From Rubellimicrobium thermophilum DSM 16684 (GTDB lineage Bacteria; Pseudomonadota; Alphaproteobacteria; Rhodobacterales; Rhodobacteraceae): a DNA stretch of 64,000 nucleotides. The translations under genes and the position numbers were made by a program. Every line of letters starts with the position of its first letter. Within the stretch, counting starts at the first letter, position 1. Under the pieces are notes generated by a model. The model saw only the letters and a program-made list of their open reading frames with translations, had not been told where the DNA came from and made no database searches. Where the stretch lies: the NCBI RefSeq assembly GCF_000442315.1, contig NZ_KE557320.1:1297292-1361291 (forward strand). The letters are read 5' to 3'. Positions 18,274 to 27,353 of the stretch are shown here, piece by piece.

Positions 18274-18409
18274 GATGCGGCCCTGTCCTGATCTGTGGCG
18301 TCTGCCCCTAGCATGAGAGGAAAGGGTTAAGAAAGGGTAAGGGCTGCGAACGCTCGGCGGATGATTCGCGCAACACCCCTGTGGCCGGCCCTGTGGCCGG
18401 GCGGATCGG

Positions 18410-19588
18410 TCAGCCCTGTCCGCGCAGCGCCCGCGTCCGGTCCACCATGTCGCTGCCCAGAAGGCGCGCATGCGTCTCGATGGCAAAGCGGTCGGTCATG
18501 CCGGCGATGTAGTCCGCGACGATGCGCGCCAGCGCGGCCTCGCCCTCGGCCTCGGCCACATCGCGCCGCCACTGGCGCGGCAGCTCTTCGGGATGGGCCA
18601 TGAAGAGCGGAAAGAGATCGCGGATGACCCCGGTGACGGCCTTGCGCATCTCGACCACCGAAGGGGCGCGATACATGCGGTGAAAGAGGAAACGACGGAT
18701 CACCTGCAGATCCTCCCACAGGCCGGGCGAGAAGCGGATCGTCATCCGCCCCGCGAGGCGGATGTCCTCGACATCGCGGGGGGCGAGCTCGGCCAGGGTG
18801 CGGCGGGCGAGCAGGATCACATCCTCCACCAGCACGCCGAAGAAGCGGCGCAGCGCTTCGTGCCGGCGGCGATAGTAGTTGAGACCGGGGTATTTCCGGT
18901 CCACCTCGGCAAAGCAGTCGTGCAGGATGGGCAGTTCGGCCAGTTCGTCGGTGCCGAACAGTTCGGCGCGCAGGCCGTCATGCAGATCGTGATGGGAATA
19001 GGCGATGTCGTCGGCCAGGGCGGCGACCTGGGCCTCGGCCGAGGCATGGGTGGACAGGCGCAGGTCGTGGCGGCGGTCGTAATCCTCGATCGCCCAGGGG
19101 GCGGGACGCGGAACGGGGCCGTTGTGCTTGGCGATTCCCTCGAGCGTCTCCCATGTCAGGTTGAGCCCGTCCCATTCCGCATAGTGGCGTTCGAGCGCCG
19201 TGACGATGCGGATCGCCTGGGCGTTGTGGTCGAAACCGCCATAGGGGGCCATGAGGTCATTGAGCGCCTCTTCCCCGGTATGGCCGAAGGGCGGATGCCC
19301 CAGATCATGGGCCAGGGCGACGGCCTCGGTCAGTTCGGTGTTGAGGCCGAGGGCCCCCGCGACGGTGCGCGCCACCTGGGCCACCTCGATGGAATGGGTG
19401 AGGCGGGTGCGGAAATAATCGCCCTCATGTTCCACGAAGACCTGCGTCTTGTGCTTCAGGCGGCGGAAGGCGGAGGAATGGATGATCCGGTCGCGATCGC
19501 GCTGGAAGGGCGTGCGGAAGGTGCTTTCGGCCTCCGGATGGAGGCGGCCGCGCGAGCGGTCCGGCAGGCAGGCATAGGGGGCATGCAT
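18410..19588 (-). CDS. dgt: Deoxyguanosinetriphosphate triphosphohydrolase-like protein
   Basis: A 392-aa HD-domain dNTPase releasing triphosphate from dNTPs. The metal-binding residues sit in [13 protein letters not shown] and [13 protein letters not shown], and [20 protein letters not shown] is the type-2 dgt signature. It is divergent from erpA across 180 bp, which probably holds both promoters. Confidence 0.95.
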   Translation of the reverse strand: MHAPYACLPDRSRGRLHPEAESTFRTPFQRDRDRIIHSSAFRRLKHKTQVFVEHEGDYFRTRLTHSIEVAQVARTVAGALGLNTELTEAVALAHDLGHPPFGHTGEEALNDLMAPYGGFDHNAQAIRIVTALERHYAEWDGLNLTWETLEGIAKHNGPVPRPAPWAIEDYDRRHDLRLSTHASAEAQVAALADDIAYSHHDLHDGLRAELFGTDELAELPILHDCFAEVDRKYPGLNYYRRRHEALRRFFGVLVEDVILLARRTLAELAPRDVEDIRLAGRMTIRFSPGLWEDLQVIRRFLFHRMYRAPSVVEMRKAVTGVIRDLFPLFMAHPEELPRQWRRDVAEAEGEAALARIVADYIAGMTDRFAIETHARLLGSDMVDRTRALRGQG

Positions 19589-19768
19589 CGGATGGGCATC
19601 TCCTTCCCGTCCCCCTATAGCGCGCAGGGAACGAAAGCACAGGGCAGCTGCGCAGGAGGGCAGGCCGCGGCCCCGTTCCGGTGTCCCGGTCGGGAAGGCG
19701 TGGTGCGGCCCCGTTGAGGGGCGCCGGCTGCATGCCTATATTGCCCATCCCGCGAGGAGATCCGCCGC

Positions 19769-20107
19769 ATGACCGTCCAGACGCCGATCCTGCCCCCCGT
19801 CGTGACCCCCCGCGCCTTCGCCCGCCTGGCCGAAATCGGCGCGGCGGCACAGGGCAAGGCGCTGCGCGTCGCCGTGACGGGCGGGGGATGTTCGGGCTTC
19901 AGCTATGCCATCACCCTCGATGAGCCGCAGGAGGGGGATCTGGTCCTGACCGGCGAGGGGGAAAGGGTCGTGATCGATTCCGTCTCGCTCCCCTTCCTGG
20001 CCGGGGCGCGAATCGACTTCACCGAGGAGCTGATCGGCGCACGCTTCGCCATCGACAATCCGAACGCGACCGCCTCCTGCGGCTGCGGCATCTCCTTCTC
20101 GATCTGA
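19769..20107 (+). CDS. erpA: Iron-sulfur cluster insertion protein, A-type carrier
   Basis: A 112-aa HesB/IscA-family carrier. The three cluster-ligating cysteines are present in GGGCSGFSY and CGCGISF at the C-terminus. ErpA-type proteins hand [4Fe-4S] clusters to apo-enzymes such as IspG. It is divergently paired with dgt, a common arrangement in this family. Confidence 0.93.
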   Translation: MTVQTPILPPVVTPRAFARLAEIGAAAQGKALRVAVTGGGCSGFSYAITLDEPQEGDLVLTGEGERVVIDSVSLPFLAGARIDFTEELIGARFAIDNPNATASCGCGISFSI

Positions 20108-20201
20108 GCCGATCCGGCCGCCTCTGGCCTTCGGGCCGGCCTTCGGCCAAGGATGGGCCGGTCAAGGATGGGCCGGAGCGGCAGCCGGAAGGAGGGCGGT
20201 G

Positions 20202-20981
20202 ATGCGGATCGCGACATGGAACGTCAACGGGATCCGCGCGCGGCTCGGCCCGGTGACGGACTGGCTGCGCGACCGGGCACCGGACATCGCCCTGCTGCAG
20301 GAGATCAAGACGCAGGACGACGGCTTCCCGCGCGAGGCCATCGCGGCCCTGGGCTACGAGATCCACACACACGGGCAGAAGGGGTTCAACGGCGTGGCGA
20401 TCCTGTCGCGGCTTCCGGTCTCGGACGTGATGCGGGGTCTGCCCGGCGACGAGGCGGACGGACAGGCCCGATGGATCGAGGCGACCGTGACCGGCACGCG
20501 CCCCGTGCGGGTGGCCTGTCTCTATCTGCCCAACGGCAACCCGGCGCCGGGGCCGAAATACGACTACAAGCTCGCCTGGATGGAACGCTTGCGGGCCCGT
20601 GCGCGTGCGATCCTGGCCAGCGAGAGGCCGGCCGTGCTGGCGGGGGACTACAATGTCATCCCCACACCCCAGGATGCCCGCCGACCCGAAGCCTGGGCGC
20701 AGGATGCCCTGTTCCTGCCCGATTCGCGCGCCGCCTTCCGGCGGCTGGAGCATCTGGGCCTCTATGACGCGATCCGTCTGAGGCATCCCGATGGCGGACA
20801 CTATACCTTCTGGGATTTCCAGCGCGGGGCCTGGGAACGCGACGACGGCATCCGCATCGATCACCACCTGCTGACGCCGCAGGCCGCCGACCTGCTGACC
20901 GATGCCTGGGTCGAACGCGAGATGCGGGGGGGCGAGCGGCCCTCGGATCATGTCCCGGTCTGGGTGCAGCTGGACGCCTGA
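20202..20981 (+). CDS. xth: Exodeoxyribonuclease III (AP endonuclease)
   Basis: A 259-aa endonuclease/exonuclease/phosphatase-fold enzyme for base-excision repair. Motifs are WNVNGIRAR, LLQEIKTQDD (metal Glu), GDYNVIP and the terminal SDHVPVWV (catalytic His). The ATG at 20202 is preferred over the GTG one codon earlier; GGAGGGCGG precedes it. It follows erpA by 94 bp and converges with the monooxygenase gene. Confidence 0.96.
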   Translation: MRIATWNVNGIRARLGPVTDWLRDRAPDIALLQEIKTQDDGFPREAIAALGYEIHTHGQKGFNGVAILSRLPVSDVMRGLPGDEADGQARWIEATVTGTRPVRVACLYLPNGNPAPGPKYDYKLAWMERLRARARAILASERPAVLAGDYNVIPTPQDARRPEAWAQDALFLPDSRAAFRRLEHLGLYDAIRLRHPDGGHYTFWDFQRGAWERDDGIRIDHHLLTPQAADLLTDAWVEREMRGGERPSDHVPVWVQLDA

Positions 20982-21050
20982 CCGCCGATCCGCGACAGCC
21001 TGTCGGAAGAGGACCGGGCCAGACGCAACGACCGGCGCAGCCCTCCCGGC

Positions 21051-21078
21051 ATCCGGGGGCGCGAGCATCGCCCCGGAT
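21051..21078. terminator. Hairpin between convergent xth and monooxygenase genes
   Basis: ATCCGGGGGCG and CGCCCCGGAT form a near-perfect stem (one bulged G) around the loop CGAGCAT. It lies in the 120-bp convergent gap. There is no T tract on either side. Confidence 0.45.
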
Positions 21079-21101
21079 GGACGGCGGCGAATCCCCGGCC
21101 C

Positions 21102-22250
21102 TCAGCCGCCGCGAGTGACATCGAGATCGTGCAGCCAGCGATAGCGGTTCATGAAGGCCGCCGGCGCGATGCGCCCCGCCAGCGACAGCCCCGCCAGGGC
21201 GGCCCGCCGCGGCAGTCCCGACAGGTGATAGTGGCGTGCATTGGCATTCGCCGCGGCGATGGCCCGTTCGACCCGCGGGCGCCGCTGGGCCTGATAGCGG
21301 GCCAGGGCTTCGTCGAGGCGGCCGCCCCGCGCCACCTCACGCGCCAGGACCCAGGCATCCTCGAGCGCGAGATTCGCCCCCTGAGCCAGGAAGGGCAGCG
21401 TGGGATGGGCCGCATCCCCCAGGATCGCCGTCCGGGCATCGTGCCAGCGCAGAGGCACCGGATGGCGGAAGAGCCCCCAGCGGCCGACCTCGGTCACGCG
21501 GTCGAGCAGGGCCCGGAGTTCCGGGCAGAGATCGGCAAAGGCCCGGCGCAGCACTTCGGGATCGTCGCGGTGGTGCCAGCCGTCGTCGCTCCAGGCGGAT
21601 TGGGCCCGCACCGCCACAAGATTCACGCGCCCGTCCCGCAGCGGATAGGTCACGACATGGCGGCCGGGGGCCATCCAGATCCGCGCCGCCGGCATCGGCG
21701 GGGCGGGATCCTGCAGGGCCGGCAGCAGCGCCCGCCAGGCGACCTGCCCGGTGAAGAAGGGATCGCTTCCCCCGACAAGATGACGGCGCACCACGGAATG
21801 CAGCCCGTCGGCGCCAAGGATCAGCCCGGCCCCGATCCGTTCGCCGCCGGTCAGCACCGCCTTGCCGCCCTCCAGCCGCTCGACCCGGGCCGCCGTGCGG
21901 ATCGCGACCCCTGCCCCGCACGCGGCCCGATAAAGCAGCGCGATCAGGGCCGCGCGATGCAGGAACAGCCAGTTCCCCCCGCCAGGAAGCGGAAAGCGCG
22001 CGGCACAGCGTCCGGAGAGGGCATCGCACACCTCCAGCGCCTGGCCCGCCAGCCCTGCCGCCGCGGCCGCCTCGCCCAGGCCCAGCGCCCGCAGGACAGC
22101 CATGCCGTTGGGCGTGATCTGGATCCCGGCGCCGATCTCGGCCACCGTATCATGCTGTTCGAGAAGCAGCGGGGAGAAGCCCCGGCGCGCGAAGGCCAGC
22201 GCAGTCGCCAGCCCCGCGATCCCGCCCCCGACGATGAGGATGTCAGTCGT
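21102..22250 (-). CDS. FAD-dependent monooxygenase, UbiH/salicylate-hydroxylase type (unusual start)
   Basis: A 382-aa flavoprotein hydroxylase. The dinucleotide fold GGGIAGLATALAFARRG lies at the extreme N-terminus; AGLILGADGLHSVVRR is the DG motif and TAILGDAAHPTLPFLAQGAN the GD motif. The Rossmann motif is in frame only upstream of GTG 22145, and there is no ATG, GTG or TTG between it and an upstream stop. The best start is ACG at 22250 (Thr-Asp-Ile-Leu-Ile-Val-Gly), overlapping the end of dksA by 8 bp where relatives would have ATG. Either a rare ACG start is used or a base is wrong. Substrate is unknown. Confidence 0.85.
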   Translation of the reverse strand, partial: TTDILIVGGGIAGLATALAFARRGFSPLLLEQHDTVAEIGAGIQITPNGMAVLRALGLGEAAAAAGLAGQALEVCDALSGRCAARFPLPGGGNWLFLHRAALIALLYRAACGAGVAIRTAARVERLEGGKAVLTGGERIGAGLILGADGLHSVVRRHLVGGSDPFFTGQVAWRALLPALQDPAPPMPAARIWMAPGRHVVTYPLRDGRVNLVAVRAQSAWSDDGWHHRDDPEVLRRAFADLCPELRALLDRVTEVGRWGLFRHPVPLRWHDARTAILGDAAHPTLPFLAQGANLALEDAWVLAREVARGGRLDEALARYQAQRRPRVERAIAAANANARHYHLSGLPRRAALAGLSLAGRIAPAAFMNRYRWLHDLDVTRGG

Positions 22251-22665
22251 CGCGATGCACCTTCTCGCGGCGTTCGTGGCGTTCCTGCGCCTCGAGCGTC
22301 ATGGTGGCGATGGGGCGGGCATCGAGACGCTTGAGGCTGATCGGCTCTCCGGTGATCTCGCAATAGCCGTATTCCCCATCCTCGATGCGGCGCAGCGCGG
22401 CGTCGATCTTGGCGATCAGCTTGCGCTGGCGGTCGCGGGTGCGCAATTCGATGGCGCGGTCCGTCTCCTCGCTGGCCCGGTCGGCAAGATCGGGGATGTT
22501 GCGGGTGCTGTCCTTCATGCCCTCGATGGTCTGCATCGATTCGGCCAGGATCTCGGCCTTCCAGGCAAGAAGTTTGCGGCGGAAATACTCGAGCTGCCGC
22601 TCGTTCATGAAAGGTTCGTCCTCGGCGGGGCGGTAGTCGTCCGGCAGGAAAATCTCGGCTTTCAT
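22243..22665 (-). CDS. dksA: RNA polymerase-binding transcription factor DksA
   Basis: A 140-aa DksA, which binds the RNA polymerase secondary channel and works with ppGpp. The coiled coil with the acidic tip (PDLADRASEE, tip residues Asp and Ala in DRA) is intact. The zinc-finger segment reads YCEITGEPISLKRLDARP and keeps only one of the four cysteines of the classical site, so it should not bind zinc in the usual way. The ATG at 22665 is followed directly by conserved sequence. The monooxygenase gene overlaps its end. Confidence 0.95.
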   Translation of the reverse strand: MKAEIFLPDDYRPAEDEPFMNERQLEYFRRKLLAWKAEILAESMQTIEGMKDSTRNIPDLADRASEETDRAIELRTRDRQRKLIAKIDAALRRIEDGEYGYCEITGEPISLKRLDARPIATMTLEAQERHERREKVHRDD

Positions 22666-23085
22666 GATGGTTCCCTTGTCCCGCCCGGGCTGGGGCACCG
22701 CAGGCGCCCGTCGCCCGGCAACCTCACTGTTCTTGCGGGCTCCTTATCGCCAGCCAGGGAGTCTGTCACGCGCAGAATGCAACATCCTTGCGCGTCGCGG
22801 CCGCCGCTGCCGCCCGCAGACCGGACCGCCGCCCTGCAAGCCCTTGTCCAAGCCCTTGTCGTGGCGGATTCCGTCCCGGCCCGCGCGGGCAGAGCGTAGC
22901 GGAAGAACCACGCCGCCCCGGGCAACCGGCCGATGCCGTCATGTTGCCTTCATCATGCCTCATTCGATCCGCGTCTTCGCCCCATTCAGGCCGGAGATTC
23001 GCGCCGGCATCACGCGACGCACAGGCAGGCCCATGCCGGACGGCACGACCATGAGGCAAGGCCGCCCCCCGAACGGCCCGCAGCG
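22666..23085. other. Divergent intergenic region between dksA and the DUF2927 gene
   Basis: These 420 bp must contain the promoters of both genes. I see no strong consensus promoter and no supported ORF. A perfect 12-bp tandem duplication (CAAGCCCTTGTC) lies at 22837-22860. Confidence 0.5.
22837..22860. repeat. Tandem 12-bp duplication
   Basis: CAAGCCCTTGTC occurs twice in direct succession between dksA and the DUF2927 gene. It is non-coding as far as I can tell. Confidence 0.8.
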
Positions 23086-24381
23086 ATGAGCCCGCTCCGG
23101 CTGCTTCTGGCGGCCCTGTTGCTGGGCGCCCTTGCGCCCGATCCGGCCGTGCCCCCCGCAACCCGCGCCCTGCCGGAGAGCACCGGGCTTTCGCTGATGC
23201 ACCGGCCGGGGCCGGGCCGCGCCGATCCCCCCCTGCGCCCCAATGCCGAGATGGTCGGGGATATCCTCGATCTCGCCTTCGCACTCGAGAGCGGGCGCCC
23301 GCTTTCCCGCCTCGGCCGCTTCGAGGGGCCGGTCCGCCTGACCGTGGCCGGCCCCGCCCCCCCCAGCCTGATGCCGGATCTGGACGCCCTGCTGAGGCGG
23401 TTGCGCGTGGAGGCCGGCCTCGATGTGGCCCTGGCCGGAACCGGAGCGGACGGACCGGAAGCGGCCATCGTCATCGAGGCCGTGCCGAAGGCGTCGCTCG
23501 CCCTGGCGGCCCCGCAGGCCGCCTGCTTCGTCGTGCCGAATGCGACCTCCTTCGCCGAGTTCCTGCGCCTGCGCGGCAGTCCCCTGCTCGACTGGGAAGG
23601 CATCACGACGCGGCGGCGCGCGGCGGTCTTCGTCCCCGCGGATGCCGCGCCGCAGGAGATCCGCGACTGCCTGCACGAGGAGCTGGCCCAGGCCCTCGGC
23701 CCCCTGAACGACCTGTCCCGCCTGCCCGATTCGGTCTTCAACGACGACAACATGCATTCGACACTGACCGGCTTTGACATGCTGGTGCTGCGGGTCATCC
23801 ATGCGCTGCCCGTGGGGATCACCCGGCAGGAGGCCGCCGCACGCCTGCCGGATCTCCTGGCGCGCCTCAACCCGCAGGGCGAGCAGGACGGGCGGCCCGA
23901 CGCCGGCCGCACTGCCATGGCCCGCCCGGATGACGACATCGACCGGCGCGAGGGCCTCGCGCATTATGCGCTGGGGCGCAGCCGGGCCGCCCGGGACCCT
24001 GCCGCGGCGCAGGCGGCCTTTGCCGCGGCGCGCGAACATTTCCGGCGATCGCCCCTGACGGCGATCCATCGCGCCCATGCGGAGATGCAGCTGGCAGCCT
24101 ATGCCCTGGCCGCCGGCGATCCGGACCGCGTCCTGTTCCTGACCGGCGAGGCGATCCCGACAGCCGAGGCGCATGGCAATGCGGCGCTTCTGGCGACGCT
24201 GCTCCTGCTGCGGGCGGAGGCACTCGAGGCCATGGGCCGGGGCGAGGAAGCCGCCGCGCTGAGACTGGACGGCCTTGCCTGGGCGCGCTACGGGTTCGGC
24301 CGCGGGGAGGCGGTCGACGCCCGCCTGCGCGAGGTGCAGGCCCTCAATCCCTGGCGAATGGCACGGAGCATGGCCGGATGA
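23086..24381 (+). CDS. DUF2927 domain-containing exported protein
   Basis: A 431-aa protein with an N-terminal signal sequence (MSPLRLLLAALLLGALA) and a central DUF2927 region (about 60-270), including the conserved Cys in QAACFV and the stretch CLHEELAQALGPLNDLSRLP that resembles a metalloprotease-like HE motif. A C-terminal helical TPR-like part follows (residues about 290-431). The ATG at 23086 places the signal peptide at the N-terminus. It overlaps the next small gene by four bases. Function is unknown; the HE-containing segment hints at hydrolase ancestry. Confidence 0.85.
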   Translation: MSPLRLLLAALLLGALAPDPAVPPATRALPESTGLSLMHRPGPGRADPPLRPNAEMVGDILDLAFALESGRPLSRLGRFEGPVRLTVAGPAPPSLMPDLDALLRRLRVEAGLDVALAGTGADGPEAAIVIEAVPKASLALAAPQAACFVVPNATSFAEFLRLRGSPLLDWEGITTRRRAAVFVPADAAPQEIRDCLHEELAQALGPLNDLSRLPDSVFNDDNMHSTLTGFDMLVLRVIHALPVGITRQEAAARLPDLLARLNPQGEQDGRPDAGRTAMARPDDDIDRREGLAHYALGRSRAARDPAAAQAAFAAAREHFRRSPLTAIHRAHAEMQLAAYALAAGDPDRVLFLTGEAIPTAEAHGNAALLATLLLLRAEALEAMGRGEEAAALRLDGLAWARYGFGRGEAVDARLREVQALNPWRMARSMAG

Positions 24382-24551
24382 TCTTTCCCCTTGTCGGCAT
24401 CGTCTTCGGAGCCCTCTACGGGGCGCTGGCCGCGCGCCGCCGCGGCGGCAAGGTCCCGGACCTGCTGCAATGGGCCGCCGTCTGGGCGATCATCATGGGG
24501 CTGGCCGGCCTGTTCCTGTCGATTCTGCTCCAGCGTCTCGTGATGGCTTGA
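24378..24551 (+). CDS. Small two-helix membrane protein (57 aa)
   Basis: This 57-codon frame starts in an ATGA overlap with the DUF2927 stop and ends 34 bp before the M48 protease gene. It has two hydrophobic segments (about 2-19 and 32-53) separated by a basic loop RRRGGKVPD. The coupling on both sides argues that it is translated and works with its neighbours in the membrane. No family is recognised. Confidence 0.75.
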   Translation: MIFPLVGIVFGALYGALAARRRGGKVPDLLQWAAVWAIIMGLAGLFLSILLQRLVMA

Positions 24552-24585
24552 GCTCCATCGCCACCGTCCCCATATCGGGGGCGTC

Positions 24586-25293
24586 ATGCTCAAGCTCCTG
24601 CCCTTCCTGCTGATGATCGCGGCAGCGGTGATCCATGCGCGGCTGGCTGCACGGCGCACGGCGCGCGAACTCGACGAGCGGTCGGCCGAGCTGCTGGAGC
24701 CCTCGCTGCGCCCGGCCCTCGCGCGGCTCGCGGCGGCGCTCGATCTGGGGGCGATCCGGGTTCATCTCTATGACGTGCCCATGGTCAATGCGCTTGCGCT
24801 TCATGACGGGCGGATCTTCGTCACCCGCGGCTTCCTGGATCGCTATCGCGCCGGCCAGGTGACGGCCGAGGAGCTGACAGCGGCGATCGCCCATGAGATC
24901 GGCCATGTCGCGCTGGGCCACACGCGGCGCCGGCTGATCGACTTCACGGGGCAGAATGCGGCGGCCATGGGGCTGGGCATGGTGCTCGGCCGCATCATCC
25001 CTGGCCTCGGCCCCCTGCTGGCGCAATGGCTCATGGGGCTGGTGGCGGCGGGTCTGTCCCGGAAGGCGGAATACGAGGCCGACGAATACGCCGCTGCCCT
25101 TCTGATGAAGGCCGGCTATGGTGCGGGGCCGCTCAAGTCGCTGCTGCGCAAGCTGGGCGCCCTGTCGGGCCTGCGCGGGGCGCAGCCGCCGGCCTGGCTG
25201 CTGACCCATCCGAAGACCGAGGCCCGCATCGCCGCCATCGAGGCGCATGAGGCGCGCTGGCTCGGGTCCGTCAGCGGGGGCTCTGCGCCCTGA
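24586..25293 (+). CDS. M48 family zinc metalloprotease
   Basis: A 235-aa peptidase anchored by an N-terminal helix (about 3-17). The zinc motif HEIGH is in AAIAHEIGHVALGH and the third ligand in EYEADEYAA, as in the HtpX/Oma1/BepA group. A hydrophobic segment (MGLGMVLGRIIPGLGPLLAQWLM) follows the active site. It probably handles damaged membrane or envelope proteins. It overlaps the convergent holC gene by 23 bp. Confidence 0.9.
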   Translation: MLKLLPFLLMIAAAVIHARLAARRTARELDERSAELLEPSLRPALARLAAALDLGAIRVHLYDVPMVNALALHDGRIFVTRGFLDRYRAGQVTAEELTAAIAHEIGHVALGHTRRRLIDFTGQNAAAMGLGMVLGRIIPGLGPLLAQWLMGLVAAGLSRKAEYEADEYAAALLMKAGYGAGPLKSLLRKLGALSGLRGAQPPAWLLTHPKTEARIAAIEAHEARWLGSVSGGSAP

Positions 25294-25728
25294 GCGTCCA
25301 GCCGGCGTTGGCGCGTTCGAAATAGCGCGCGGGAAGACCCGCAGACGCGAGAGAGCGCCACAGGCGCCGCGCCGCGCCAAGGGCCGCCTCGTCACCGCCA
25401 TCGAACAGGATGCAGACGCGATGGGCGGCCCTCACCTCGTCCAGCGTCACGGGCGCGCCGTCCAGCGCCACGAGACAGTCCCGGCCCCCGTCCCGCTGCC
25501 CCAGGTCAGCAGGACGGGCTGGCGGGCATCATGCTCTCCCCCCATCAGGCCGTGGGGACGGAAATCCTCTCCCGGGCCCCAGAGCCGCAGATCGATCCGC
25601 TCCATCCGGGCCCGATCGGGGCCCCGCAGCTCCACGCGCCAGCCCTGGGCCAGCACACGATCGAGAAGCTGGGGCAGAACCGTCTCCGGCGCGGCACCCA
25701 TGAGCTGATAGAACACCGCCTCGGCCAT
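25271..25728 (-). CDS. holC: DNA polymerase III chi subunit (frameshifted)
   Basis: The chi subunit links the clamp loader to SSB. The N-terminal half (MAEAVFYQLMGAAPETVLPQ ... HGLMGGEHDARQPVLLTWG) and C-terminal half (LDEVRAAHRVCILFDGGDEAALGAARRLWRSL) lie in different frames. One base appears to be missing in a G/C-run region near 25480-25505; adding one G restores about 152 aa, the normal length. It sits next to pepA as in most proteobacteria. Confidence 0.9.
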
Positions 25729-25745
25729 GGACGGGCAGATCCCGG

Positions 25746-27224
25746 TCAGCCGCGGGTTTCGAAGCGGTCACGCACAAGGCGGTCGAGCGTCATCACCCCC
25801 CAGCCGGTCGCCCCCTTGGGCGCAAGGGCCGTCTCCTGCTTCAGCCGCGTCACCCCGGCGATGTCGAGATGGCACCAGGGCATGCCGTCCTGCACGAAGC
25901 GCCGCAGGAACTGGGCCGCGGTGATCGCCCCCCCTTCGCGGCCGCCGACATTCTTCATGTCGGCCAGGTCGCTCTTGAGGAGGGCATCATAGGCCTCGCC
26001 CATCGGCATCCGCCAGGCGCCCTCTCCCTCCTCCTGCGCGGCGCGCAGCAGCGCCCCGGCCAGATCGTCGTCATTCGAGAAGACGCCCGCATTCTCATGC
26101 CCGAGCGCGACGATGATCGCCCCCGTGAGCGTGGCGAGGTTGACGATCGCCCGCGGCCGATACCGGTCCTGTGCATGCCACAGCAGATCGGCCAGCACGA
26201 GGCGTCCTTCGGCATCGGTATTGATGATTTCCACCGTGTCGCCCTTCATCGACCGGACGACATCGCCGGGCCGGGTGGCAGAGCCGGAGGGCATGTTCTC
26301 CACAAGACCGACAAGACCCACGACATTCGCCTTCGCGCGGCGGCGCGCCAGCGTGTGCATCACCCCCGCCACGACCGCGGCGCCGCCCATGTCCATCGTC
26401 ATCTCCTCCATGCCCGCTGCGGGCTTCATGGAGATGCCGCCGGTGTCGAACACCACCCCCTTGCCGACAAGGGCAAGGGGCGGCTCCTCCCCCCCGCCCT
26501 GCCAGCGCAGGACGACGGCCCGGGACGGGCTGTCGGACCCCTGCCCCACGGCCAGCAGCAACCGCATCCCGAGACGGGCCAGATCCTCCTCCCCGAGCAC
26601 CTCCACCTCGAGGCCGAGGCTGCGCATCCCTTCCAGGCGGCGGGCGAATTCGGTCGTGGTGAGGATGTTGGCGGGTTCGTTCACGAGATCGCGGGCCAGG
26701 AAGACCCCTTCGGCCAGGGCGGCAAGGCTTTCGAGCCGCACCGCCACCCCTTCGGGATCGCGGCAGAGGATCGTCACCGGACCGGCCGCCGGCCGGGGGG
26801 ACGGCGCGGTCCTGTGCTCGGCAAAGTCATAGGCCCGCAGGATCAGCCCCAGCGCCATGTCCTCGGCCAGGGGCAGGGATCCGGCAGCCACCGTCAGCGG
26901 CCCTTCGCCCCGCAGCTTGGCGATCGCCGCACCGGCGGCCCGGGCTTCCTTGCGCGAGGGGCGGCGCGGCAGCTTGACCACAATCAGGCCCTCGGCGGCA
27001 AGACCGGCCGGAAAGGCCAGATGCATCGCCTCGCCGGGCTTCAGCTTCGCCCAGCCGGACGAGGCCAGGAGGCGCCCCAGCACCTGACGGACCGCCCGCG
27101 GCAGGCCGCGCGCGCCGTCCTGAAGCCGCCCCTCCGGTTCCGCGAAGATCGCGATGCGTCCCTCCGCCCCGGCCAGGGAAAGGGAATCAAGGGGCTGGAA
27201 AGCGGGGCGGAGCGGCTCGGTCAT
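25746..27224 (-). CDS. pepA: Leucyl aminopeptidase (cytosol aminopeptidase)
   Basis: A 492-aa M17 metallopeptidase. The di-metal centre and signature are intact: GKGVVFDTGGISMKP, MDMGGAAVVAG and NTDAEGRLVLADLL. It is divergent from the lptF operon across 129 bp and 18 bp upstream of holC. Confidence 0.97.
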   Translation of the reverse strand: MTEPLRPAFQPLDSLSLAGAEGRIAIFAEPEGRLQDGARGLPRAVRQVLGRLLASSGWAKLKPGEAMHLAFPAGLAAEGLIVVKLPRRPSRKEARAAGAAIAKLRGEGPLTVAAGSLPLAEDMALGLILRAYDFAEHRTAPSPRPAAGPVTILCRDPEGVAVRLESLAALAEGVFLARDLVNEPANILTTTEFARRLEGMRSLGLEVEVLGEEDLARLGMRLLLAVGQGSDSPSRAVVLRWQGGGEEPPLALVGKGVVFDTGGISMKPAAGMEEMTMDMGGAAVVAGVMHTLARRRAKANVVGLVGLVENMPSGSATRPGDVVRSMKGDTVEIINTDAEGRLVLADLLWHAQDRYRPRAIVNLATLTGAIIVALGHENAGVFSNDDDLAGALLRAAQEEGEGAWRMPMGEAYDALLKSDLADMKNVGGREGGAITAAQFLRRFVQDGMPWCHLDIAGVTRLKQETALAPKGATGWGVMTLDRLVRDRFETRG

Positions 27225-27353
27225 GGCGGAAGTCCTGCGGTTGTTCGGCGATGTCCGGCCGTTCCTAGCCGGTCCCCCCCTTGCCCGCCAGATCGCGGTT
27301 CAACCCGGCCGCGATCCGCGCTACCCCTTGCCAGGGGCGGAGCGGGGGCACGC

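Noticed and set aside
18321..18345. Possible CtrA site near GGTTAAGAAAGGGTAAGG
   Set aside because: TTAA-N7-TAAG lacks the second half-site; only one half matches.
22603..22617. GTTC-N7-GTTC inside dksA
   Set aside because: It matches the SOS consensus but is within the coding sequence, about 50 bp after the start, and the bases are explained by conserved codons for EPFMNE. Treated as chance.
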